This document shows, in pieces, positions 1 through 5,173 of a stretch of DNA of 6,485 bases. A model generated the notes under the pieces. The model had not been told where the DNA came from and ran no database searches. It saw only the letters and a list, made by a program, of their open reading frames with translations. The position numbers and the translations under genes were made by a program. Origin of the DNA: an uncultured Clostridia bacterium (GTDB lineage Bacteria > Bacillota_A > Clostridia > Oscillospirales > Oscillospiraceae); NCBI GenBank assembly GCA_946059285.1, contig CAMGMW010000071.1:1-6485 (forward strand), written 5' to 3'. Every line of letters begins with the position of its first letter. The stretch's first letter is position 1.

Positions 1-1
1 T

Positions 2-553
2 GTCGGCAACATCATGGAGCTCTGTCAGCAGCGCCGCGGCGAATACCGCGACATGGCGTATCTGGACGAGGGGCGTGTGGAGCTGCACTATGACATGCCG
101 CTCAATGAAATCATTTATGATTTTTTTGACGCGCTCAAATCACGCACCCGCGGCTACGGCTCACTGGACTACGAGCTGGAGGGCTACCGCCCGTCACGGC
201 TGGTCAAGCTGGATATTTTGCTCAACGGCGAGATTGTCGATGCACTTTCGTTCATCCTTTTCTCAGACAATGCGTATGCCCGTGCGCGACGCATCTGCGA
301 AAAGCTCAAGGAGAACATCCCGCGCCAGATGTTCGAGATTCCCGTACAGGCTGCCATCGGCGGCAAGATCATCGCACGGGAGACCATTAAGGCTCTGCGC
401 AAGGATGTGCTTGCCAAGTGCTACGGCGGCGACATCACCCGAAAAAAGAAGCTGCTGGAAAAGCAGAAGGAAGGAAAGAAGCGCATGCGTACCTTCGGCA
501 CGGTGTCCGTGCCGTCAGAGGCATTCATGGCAGTCCTGAAAATGGACGAATAA
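2..553 (+). CDS. lepA: Elongation factor 4 (LepA), C-terminal part, 5' end outside window
   Basis: Partial gene: the reading frame is open from base 2 (residues VGNIMEL...) and ends at TAA 551-553, giving about 183 residues of a protein normally near 600. The GTPase domain lies upstream of the window. What is present is the EF-G-like domain V end plus the LepA-specific C-terminal domain. Diagnostic stretches are YGSLDYE, the conserved basic run around [15 protein letters not shown] followed by [16 protein letters not shown], and the ending [10 protein letters not shown]. LepA is a ribosome-bound translational GTPase that acts on stalled or mis-set ribosomes or during 30S assembly, in the cytoplasm. 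ATG at 14-16 is internal, not the start, because family similarity continues in front of it. An imperfect palindrome sits directly behind the stop. Identification is very secure. Confidence 0.96.
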   Translation, partial: VGNIMELCQQRRGEYRDMAYLDEGRVELHYDMPLNEIIYDFFDALKSRTRGYGSLDYELEGYRPSRLVKLDILLNGEIVDALSFILFSDNAYARARRICEKLKENIPRQMFEIPVQAAIGGKIIARETIKALRKDVLAKCYGGDITRKKKLLEKQKEGKKRMRTFGTVSVPSEAFMAVLKMDE

Positions 554-561
554 ATCCATAG

Positions 562-583
562 GGGCGGAGACCAATCCCCGCCC
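562..583. repeat. Imperfect GC-rich palindrome, possible dispersed intergenic repeat
   Basis: Bases 562-570 (GGGCGGAGA) pair with 575-583 (TCCCCGCCC) through eight pairs, with one A-C mismatch (568/577), around a CCAA tetraloop at 571-574. The element fills most of the 48-base lepA-rnhA gap. No T-run follows, since GCGAAACAACG comes next, so it is not a standard intrinsic terminator. Its form, a GGGGCGG...CCCCGCCC palindrome between genes, resembles short palindromic repeats I recall from Oscillospirales genomes. Only one copy is in this window, so repetitive status is inferred, not seen. Confidence 0.5.
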
Positions 584-601
584 GCGAAACAACGAGGCTG
601 T

Positions 602-1036
602 ATGAAACAAGTAACCATTTATACCGACGGCGCCTGCTCCGGCAATCCCGGTCCCGGCGGCTGGGGCGCGATTCTGGAATGGAACGGTCAGGAAAAGGAA
701 CTGTCCGGCGGCGAGGCGCAGACCACCAACAACCGTATGGAGCTGACCGGCGTGATCTCCGCTCTGCGTGCACTCAGAGAGCCGTGCAAGGTGCATCTGT
801 ACACCGATTCCAAATATGTCTGCGATGCCGTGACAAAGCGCTGGGTCTATGCGTGGAAAAGCAAGGGCTGGATCAAGGCTGACCGGAAGCCCGCGCTGAA
901 TGTGGATCTTTGGGAACAGTTGCTTCCGCTGCTGGAGCGTCACGAAGTGACGTGGCATTGGGTCAAGGGGCACGCAGAAAATGAAAAGAACAACCGCTGC
1001 GACGCACTTGCCGTAAAGGAAAGCAAGCGGTTTTGA
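602..1036 (+). CDS. rnhA: Ribonuclease HI
   Basis: 144-residue ribonuclease HI, close to the usual bacterial length of about 150. It cleaves the RNA strand of RNA/DNA hybrids (R-loops, primers) with two Mg2+ ions in the cytoplasm. All expected active-site residues are visible: Asp9 in [16 protein letters not shown], Glu47 in NNRMEL, Asp69 in YTDSKYV, His124 in [12 protein letters not shown] and Asp134 in RCDALA. The Trp/Lys-rich basic handle of E. coli-type enzymes is present around residues 80-100 ([12 protein letters not shown]). There is no N-terminal hybrid-binding domain. The ATG at 602 has GAGG at 594-597, only four bases away and so rather close, but the family N-terminus begins exactly here. 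The gene lies 48 bases after lepA. Nothing in it suggests loss of function. Confidence 0.97.
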   Translation: MKQVTIYTDGACSGNPGPGGWGAILEWNGQEKELSGGEAQTTNNRMELTGVISALRALREPCKVHLYTDSKYVCDAVTKRWVYAWKSKGWIKADRKPALNVDLWEQLLPLLERHEVTWHWVKGHAENEKNNRCDALAVKESKRF

Positions 1037-1073
1037 CAAATCGGACCGAGTGCCGTCAGGCAACCGAAATTTA

Positions 1074-1106
1074 CAGGCGCTGCTGAAATGCAAACGCAGC
1101 TCCCTG
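1074..1106 (+). other. Predicted RNA hairpin in the fchA leader
   Basis: CAGG 1074-1077 pairs with CCTG 1103-1106, and GCTGC 1079-1083 pairs with GCAGC 1096-1100. A small internal loop separates the two helices, and a 12-base loop (TGAAATGCAAAC) closes the top. It sits in the 130-base rnhA-fchA gap, the longest gap in the window. No T-run follows, so termination here is not supported. The pairing was found by eye; no energy was calculated and no known riboswitch class was recognised. Confidence 0.4.
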
Positions 1107-1124
1107 CGATGACAAATGAAAATC

Positions 1125-1144
1125 CCCGGCAGATTCCACCCGGG
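1125..1144 (+). other. Predicted hairpin just before the fchA ribosome binding site
   Basis: CCCGG at 1125-1129 pairs with CCGGG at 1140-1144 around a 10-base loop. The helix ends directly beside the purine-rich run AAAAGAAAGGA (1145-1155) that serves as the fchA ribosome binding site. This position would allow an effect on translation initiation, but no alternative, mutually exclusive pairing was identified. Confidence 0.35.
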
Positions 1145-1150
1145 AAAAGA

Positions 1151-1155
1151 AAGGA
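1151..1155 (+). promoter_or_regulatory. Ribosome binding site of fchA, decides start at 1167
   Basis: AAGGA lies 11 bases before ATG 1167 and 17 before a second ATG at 1173. An in-frame ATG at 1116 has no Shine-Dalgarno sequence in front of it and would add 17 residues that do not look like the family. The site is weak in match and spacing, so some uncertainty remains between 1167 and 1173. Confidence 0.55.
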
Positions 1156-1166
1156 ATGACGTTCTG

Positions 1167-1787
1167 ATGGATATGACAACGGTATCCTGCCGCAAGTTTG
1201 TAGAGGTTCTTGCCTCCAAAGAGCCGACGCCCGGCGGCGGCGGCGCTGCCGCCCTGGTTGGCGCGGTCGGCACGGCGTTGGGTCGCATGGTCGGCAGCCT
1301 CACCGTCGGAAAAAAGAAATACGCCGACGTGGAGGAAGAGCTTCTTGCTCTGATGGCAAAATGTGACGCGCTGCAAGCCGAGCTGCTCGATCAAGTCCCC
1401 GCGGATGCCGAGGGCTTTCTCCCTCTGGCGAAAGCCTACAGCATTCCGAAGGACGATCCCGACCGTGCACGTGTTCTGGAGGAAGCCACGGTTCTGGCCT
1501 GCAAGGTCCCCATCCGTATCATGGAGCTATGCTGCGAAGCGCTCGACGCCATCGCCGTGTTCGCCGCGAAGGGCAGCCGCCTCGCCGTCTCTGACGCGGG
1601 CTGCGGCGCGGTGATCGTCAAATCTGCCCTGCAGGCGGCGTCCCTGAACGTGCTGATCAACACGAAAGCCCTGAAGGACCGTGCCTATGCGCAGACGCTG
1701 AACGAGAAATGCCTCACGCTGCTCGATCGCTGCGGCAGGCAGGCGGACGAAATTTTTGAAACCGTAAAAAACGGCTTTTTGGAATAA
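1167..1787 (+). CDS. fchA: Methenyltetrahydrofolate cyclohydrolase, FTCD cyclodeaminase-like family
   Basis: 206-residue protein of the formiminotransferase-cyclodeaminase C-terminal family (FchA), matching the usual length of about 205-210. Members of the stand-alone clostridial branch hydrolyse 5,10-methenyl-tetrahydrofolate to 10-formyl-tetrahydrofolate; related domains act as formimino-THF cyclodeaminases. The family hallmark is near the N-terminus: PTPGGGGAAALVGAVGTAL (residues 20-38) followed by the helix with RMVGSLT. The rest is a mostly helical body with Ala-rich helices, including ALDAIAVFAAKGSRLAVSDAGCGAVIV at roughly 127-153, as expected for this fold. The gene is followed after 16 bases by folD, the next enzyme in the same pathway, and that context favours cyclohydrolase over histidine-degradation cyclodeaminase. 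No hutI, hutU or formiminotransferase domain is present. The start at 1167 is preferred over 1116. A 130-base leader with two possible hairpins precedes it. Confidence 0.88.
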   Translation: MDMTTVSCRKFVEVLASKEPTPGGGGAAALVGAVGTALGRMVGSLTVGKKKYADVEEELLALMAKCDALQAELLDQVPADAEGFLPLAKAYSIPKDDPDRARVLEEATVLACKVPIRIMELCCEALDAIAVFAAKGSRLAVSDAGCGAVIVKSALQAASLNVLINTKALKDRAYAQTLNEKCLTLLDRCGRQADEIFETVKNGFLE

Positions 1788-1788
1788 C

Positions 1789-1795
1789 AGGGAGG
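1789..1795 (+). promoter_or_regulatory. Ribosome binding site of folD
   Basis: AGGGAGG ends eight bases before ATG 1804 and begins one base after the fchA stop codon. It is the only plausible start for folD and supports co-transcription of the pair. Confidence 0.8.
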
Positions 1796-1803
1796 GAAAT
1801 ACA

Positions 1804-2676
1804 ATGCAATTACTCGGCAAGGAAGTTACCGACGCTCTGAATGCGGCATTACAGCTTCGCGCCGCCGCCCTGAAGGAAAAGGGCATTACCCCCACCCTCG
1901 GCATCCTCCGCATCGGCGAAAATCCCTCCGATCTTTCCTATGAAAAGGGCGCGATCAAGCGTGCGGAACTGATCGGGATCGATGTCAGAAAGCTCGTCCT
2001 CCCAGAGGAGGCGTCAAAGGAACAGGTGCTGGAGGCCATTGACCGTCTGAATGCGGACCGCACTGTCCACGGCGTTTTGCTCTTCCGTCCGCTGCCCAAG
2101 CATTTGAGGGCGTACAGCGATGAGATCTGCAACCGTCTCGACCCCAAAAAGGACGTGGACTGCATGACCGACCTGTCCAACGCCGGTGTATTTGAAGGGC
2201 GAGGTGATCTGGGCTTTGCGCCCTGCACACCGGCTGCCTGTATGGAGATTCTGGACCACTACGGCATCGACTGCAAAGGTAAAAACGCCGTTGTGATCGG
2301 ACGCAGTTTGGTGGTCGGCAAGCCCGTCGCAATGATGCTGATGAGCAGAAACGCCACCGTGACCGTCTGCCACACCAAGACCGTCAACACGGCAGAGCTT
2401 TGCCGCAGAGCGGATATCATCGTTTCGGCCGCCGGCGTTTTGCATTCCCTCACGAAGGAATTTGTCCGTGAAGGGCAGATCGTGATCGACGTTTCGATCA
2501 ACTGGGACGAAAACAAGCCCAACAGCAAAGGCGGCATGGGCGCCATTGCCGGTGACGCGGTATTCTCCGAAGTTGAACCGATTGTCGCCGCCATCACGCC
2601 CGTCCCCGGCGGCGTAGGCAGCGTGACCACCTCCGTGCTGATGAAGCACGTCATCGAAGCCGCCGAGCGTGTCTGA
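1804..2676 (+). CDS. folD: Methylenetetrahydrofolate dehydrogenase FolD, cyclohydrolase site apparently lost
   Basis: 290-residue FolD-family protein of normal length (about 280-300) that oxidises 5,10-methylene-THF to 5,10-methenyl-THF with NAD(P)+. The folate domain shows Tyr46, KKDVDCMTDLSNAG (residues 115-128) and FAPCTPAACMEIL (138-150). The Rossmann domain shows VVIGRSLVVGKPVAMML (163-179) and ATVTVCHTKT (184-193). The end has PVPGGVGSVTTSVL (266-279). In bifunctional FolD, Lys56, Gln100 and Ser49 (human numbering) serve the cyclohydrolase reaction. Aligning on Tyr46 (=Tyr52) puts Ala50 at the Lys56 position and Asp43 at Ser49. Aligning on the PLP motif puts Phe94 at Gln100 (LLFRPLP instead of VQLPLP). 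The Asp125 equivalent, Asp119, is kept, but the next Gly is Cys120. The enzyme is therefore probably dehydrogenase-only, with FchA upstream supplying hydrolysis. The reading frame is intact and the codon use is like that of its neighbours. NAD versus NADP preference is not readable here. Confidence 0.93.
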   Translation: MQLLGKEVTDALNAALQLRAAALKEKGITPTLGILRIGENPSDLSYEKGAIKRAELIGIDVRKLVLPEEASKEQVLEAIDRLNADRTVHGVLLFRPLPKHLRAYSDEICNRLDPKKDVDCMTDLSNAGVFEGRGDLGFAPCTPAACMEILDHYGIDCKGKNAVVIGRSLVVGKPVAMMLMSRNATVTVCHTKTVNTAELCRRADIIVSAAGVLHSLTKEFVREGQIVIDVSINWDENKPNSKGGMGAIAGDAVFSEVEPIVAAITPVPGGVGSVTTSVLMKHVIEAAERV

Positions 2677-2710
2677 CGGCTGTTCACCGGCGCGCTGATC
2701 CCGAACGAAC

Positions 2711-2718
2711 AGGAAGGA
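2711..2718 (+). promoter_or_regulatory. Ribosome binding site supporting the GTG start of lspA
   Basis: AGGAAGGA lies ten bases before GTG 2729. No ATG lies at a comparable distance in this frame, and the N-terminal membrane segment plus the DQWTK motif require a start here, so GTG initiation is well supported. Confidence 0.75.
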
Positions 2719-2728
2719 AGCTGATTTT

Positions 2729-3205
2729 GTGTTTTACGCGATTTTGACCGTATTTGTTGCGGCGATCGTCGGTCTGGACCAGTGGACCAAATGGCTGACG
2801 GTGCAAAACCTCCCGCTGCATGCAGACGGAGCGAGCGTTTTCGGTATTTTTCATATCACCCATGAGGAAAACACCGGCGCGGCATGGTCCATGCTGGAGG
2901 GGCAGACCTGGCTGTTCATTGTGATGGCGGTGGTGTTTGTGGTGCTCCTCGGTGTCATGATCTGGAAAAAGTGGATCACCAAGAAATTTGAGTTTATCTG
3001 TCTTGCCGCGATTCTGGGCGGCGCCATCGGCAATCTGATTGACCGCATTGCCACGGGGCGGGTCGTGGATATGATCTGTCTGGACTTCATCCGCTTCCCC
3101 GTATTCAATGTGGCAGACTGCTTCATCACCTGCGGCTGTCTCGCTCTGGTGGTCTATATACTGTTTTCCGGCCGGAGCAAAAAGATCGATGAAGCTGAAG
3201 GCTGA
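2729..3205 (+). CDS. lspA: Lipoprotein signal peptidase (signal peptidase II)
   Basis: 158-residue inner-membrane aspartyl protease that removes signal peptides from diacylglyceryl-modified prolipoproteins. Length and the four-helix layout fit the family: membrane segments at about 3-20, 61-79, 89-107 and 132-147. Conserved blocks are visible: LDQWTK with Asp17, ENTGAAWS (47-54), GGAIGNLIDR with Asn102 and Asp105, GRVVDMI with catalytic Asp114, and FNVADCFI with catalytic Asp130. The start is GTG, with a good ribosome binding site upstream. The last 17 bases overlap the next gene, a pseudouridine synthase; lspA next to an rluD-like gene is a common arrangement in Firmicutes and other bacteria. 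A 52-base gap after folD contains no recognisable terminator, so it may belong to the same transcript. Confidence 0.96.
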   Translation: MFYAILTVFVAAIVGLDQWTKWLTVQNLPLHADGASVFGIFHITHEENTGAAWSMLEGQTWLFIVMAVVFVVLLGVMIWKKWITKKFEFICLAAILGGAIGNLIDRIATGRVVDMICLDFIRFPVFNVADCFITCGCLALVVYILFSGRSKKIDEAEG

Positions 3206-4103
3206 TGTTACCGGGGAACGGGTAGATGTATTTCTGACCCGTATGCTCCCCGATCTAACCCGCAGCGCCGTTCAGCGGCTGCTGGAACAGGGGAATGTAC
3301 GCTGCTGCGGCGAGATTCTGAAAAAGAATGCCAAAACCGCGGCGGGCGAAGAATATGACGTAACTCTGCCGGAGCTGCGGGAAACAGATGTTGCCGCACA
3401 GGATATTCCGCTGGATATCGTTTTTGAGGACGAGGACATTCTGGTGGTCAACAAGCCCAAGGGGCTTGTCGTCCATCCGGCATCGGGGCACGCGGACGGC
3501 ACGCTGGTCAACGCCCTGCTGTACCACTGCGGCGACTCGCTCTCCGGCATCGGAGGCGAAAAGCGCCCCGGCATCGTCCACCGCATCGACATGGACACGT
3601 CCGGGCTGCTGATTGTGGCAAAGAACGACTTCGCCCATCACGCTCTGTCCGGGCAGCTCAAGGACCACTCTCTGCGCCGCACCTATGAATGTATTGTCCG
3701 GGGCGGCTTCCGAGAGGACAGCGGTACGGTTGATGCGCCGATCGGTCGGCATCCCGTCGACCGGAAAAAAATGGCGGTGACGGAGAAAAACAGCCGTCCC
3801 GCCGTGACGCATTGGGAGGTCATTGCCCGCTACGGGCAGTATACCCACCTGCGCTGCCGTCTGGAGACCGGCAGGACGCATCAGATTCGTGTCCACATGG
3901 CATATCTGAACCACCCCATCGCAGGCGATCCGCTCTACGGCGTGAAAAAGCCGGAGCTGGGACTTCATTCGCAGTGTCTGCACGCCAGAGAGCTGACCTT
4001 CCTGCACCCCCGGACGGGAGAAAGCATGACATTTTCCTGCCCGCTTCCGGAGGAATTTTTGCACGCCCTGTCCGTCCTGCAGGGAAGCCAAAAAGGAGGC
4101 TAA
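3189..4103 (+). CDS. RluA/RluD-family 23S rRNA pseudouridine synthase
   Basis: 304-residue pseudouridine synthase, typical for the RluD-like group (about 300-325), converting uridine to pseudouridine in large-subunit rRNA. An N-terminal S4 RNA-binding domain (about residues 10-58, RVDVFLTRMLPDLTRSAVQRLLEQGNV region) precedes the catalytic domain. Motifs: DILVVNKPKGLVVHPASG (83-100), the active-site block GIVHRIDMDTSGLLIVAK (128-145) with catalytic Asp134, and ETGRTHQIRVHMAYLNHPIAGDPLYG. The start chosen is ATG 3189, inside lspA, with GGAG at 3174-3177; this puts the S4 domain at the very N-terminus. The frame stays open upstream to ATG 3108, but those 27 residues would lie wholly inside lspA and resemble nothing. 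The target uridine(s) cannot be told from sequence. RluD-like is likely, while an RluA or RluC role remains possible, so no symbol is given. Confidence 0.93.
   Translation: MKLKADVTGERVDVFLTRMLPDLTRSAVQRLLEQGNVRCCGEILKKNAKTAAGEEYDVTLPELRETDVAAQDIPLDIVFEDEDILVVNKPKGLVVHPASGHADGTLVNALLYHCGDSLSGIGGEKRPGIVHRIDMDTSGLLIVAKNDFAHHALSGQLKDHSLRRTYECIVRGGFREDSGTVDAPIGRHPVDRKKMAVTEKNSRPAVTHWEVIARYGQYTHLRCRLETGRTHQIRVHMAYLNHPIAGDPLYGVKKPELGLHSQCLHARELTFLHPRTGESMTFSCPLPEEFLHALSVLQGSQKGG
4093..4099 (+). promoter_or_regulatory. Strong ribosome binding site of the M20 amidohydrolase gene
   Basis: AAGGAGG overlaps the last codons of the pseudouridine synthase gene and lies seven bases before ATG 4107, near-ideal spacing. 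It fixes the start and suggests efficient independent translation within a polycistronic message. Confidence 0.8.
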
Positions 4104-4106
4104 CGC

Positions 4107-5168
4107 ATGCTGTCTGCATATCGCCGCGCACTGCACGAGATCCCGGAGCTGGATCGCCGCCTGCCGGAAACGGCAGCGTATCTGCGTCAGTGCCTGATGC
4201 CGCTGGGCTGCACACTGTTTTCACCGTGGGCTGACGCGGTGTGTGCTTATTTCGACTTTCATCGTACGGAAACCGTCGCTTTCCGCAGCGATATGGACGC
4301 ACTGCCCATCACGGAAGCGACCGGTCTTTCCTTTGCCTCCCGCCACCCGGGTTGCATGCACGCCTGCGGGCATGACGGACACATGGCGATCCTGCTGGGG
4401 CTGGCACAGTATCTGAGTGCCCCGGAGGAGGTCCCGCCGTTCAACGTGCTTCTGATCTTCCAGCCCGCCGAGGAAACCACCGGCGGTGCCGCCGCTATAT
4501 GCCGCAGTGGTGTGCTGGAGCAATATCATGTAACAAGAATCTATGGACTGCATCTTTGGCCCTCTCTGCCGAAGCACTGCGTCGCCTCCCGCGCCGGCGG
4601 TATGATGGCGCGCTCCTGCGAGCTGACGGCAGAAATATACGGAAAATCGGTGCATCTCGCACGCTATCATGAGGGAAGTGACGCCCTGCTTGCCGCCACG
4701 GAGCTGATCCGCAGACTGTATACGCTGGCCGAGGGAAAACCGTGCCTGCTGCGCTTCGGGCGGATGGAAAGCGGCTCGGCGCGAAACGCCGTTTCCGGAT
4801 ACAGCCGTCTGGAGGGCTCCCTGCGTTGCTTTGACGACACGGTATTTTCCGCGCTTTGGGCGCAGGCGGAAGTAATTGCCGCTGAGGTCGCAGCGCAATA
4901 CGGCGCTACCGTAACGCTGGATCGCAGCGAGGGCTATCCCCCCGTGACCAACGATGCCGCGCTGCTGGCGCAGGCGCGCCAGCGCTTCCCTATCGCGCAG
5001 GTCGAGCCGACCTTTATCACAGAGGACTTTTCCGAATATCAGCTTCGCGTTCCCGGCGTGTTTTTCCTCCTGGGCACCGGTGGGACGGCGCTGCACTCAC
5101 CCGAATTTGACTTTGATGAAGCGGTATTGCAGACCGGTGTCTCTCTGTTTCGCGCTCTTTTGAGGTAA
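4107..5168 (+). CDS. M20D-family metal-dependent amidohydrolase/peptidase
   Basis: 353-residue M20 family, subfamily D enzyme, the group of hippurate hydrolase, N-acetyl-diaminopimelate deacetylase and IAA-amino acid hydrolases. It starts directly at the family N-terminus (RRALHEIPEL), with three bases between the previous stop and its ATG. Likely dimetal ligands are all visible: Cys87 and His89 in MHACGHDGHMA, Glu123 in QPAEE (Glu122 as the general base), His149 in GLHLWP and His330 in TALHSPEF. RSDMDALPI (60-68) is the conserved strand before the metal site. An inserted lid/dimerisation domain spans about 170-280 and carries GKSVHLARYHEGSDAL (179-194), slightly unlike the usual GKGGHAARPHEG. 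No signal peptide is present, so it is cytoplasmic and probably cleaves an N-acyl or short peptide amide bond. Substrate is unknown; downstream genes for a membrane protease and an MFS permease suggest use of imported peptides or amides, by inference only. Confidence 0.9.
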   Translation: MLSAYRRALHEIPELDRRLPETAAYLRQCLMPLGCTLFSPWADAVCAYFDFHRTETVAFRSDMDALPITEATGLSFASRHPGCMHACGHDGHMAILLGLAQYLSAPEEVPPFNVLLIFQPAEETTGGAAAICRSGVLEQYHVTRIYGLHLWPSLPKHCVASRAGGMMARSCELTAEIYGKSVHLARYHEGSDALLAATELIRRLYTLAEGKPCLLRFGRMESGSARNAVSGYSRLEGSLRCFDDTVFSALWAQAEVIAAEVAAQYGATVTLDRSEGYPPVTNDAALLAQARQRFPIAQVEPTFITEDFSEYQLRVPGVFFLLGTGGTALHSPEFDFDEAVLQTGVSLFRALLR

Positions 5169-5173
5169 CAATT

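Noticed and set aside
1033..1038. Perfect TTGACA -35 box at the end of rnhA
   Set aside because: At the right distance downstream (about 1056-1061) the sequence is TCAGGC, nothing like TATAAT, so no promoter is claimed.
1034..1117. TGACAAAT direct repeat as a target-site duplication of a small inserted element
   Set aside because: An 8-base repeat within 130 bases is not rare by chance, the first copy includes the rnhA stop codon, and the segment between shows no terminal inverted repeats.
1037..1166. ZTP (pfl) or THF riboswitch before fchA
   Set aside because: These classes would fit the gene context, but I could not find the CCGCCUGGGC-type core of the pfl motif or the GGAGAGUAG-type start of the THF motif. 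Only generic hairpins are supported.
1116..1166. N-terminal extension of fchA from ATG 1116
   Set aside because: No Shine-Dalgarno precedes it, the 17 added residues are unlike the family N-terminus, and the stretch overlaps the predicted hairpin and ribosome binding site of the 1167 start.
515..1303. Long open frame on the minus strand (262 codons) across rnhA
   Set aside because: It runs antisense to rnhA and its neighbours, shows no recognisable motif and no good ribosome binding site; such frames are expected in GC-rich coding DNA.
1762..1780. Terminator-like CCGT-A5-ACGG followed by CTTTTT at the end of fchA
   Set aside because: The stem is only four base pairs, it lies inside the fchA coding region, and folD follows closely with its own ribosome binding site; it is more likely Lys/Asn/Phe codon coincidence than a functional terminator.
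3108..3188. Longer start for the pseudouridine synthase at ATG 3108
   Set aside because: The added 27 residues would lie entirely within lspA in another frame and carry no S4-domain similarity; ATG 3189 starts right at the S4 domain.
3255..5096. Two further long minus-strand frames (3255-4136 and 4221-5096)
   Set aside because: Both lie antisense to genes with intact catalytic motifs (pseudouridine synthase, M20D enzyme), and their translations show no domain or compositional sign of a real protein.
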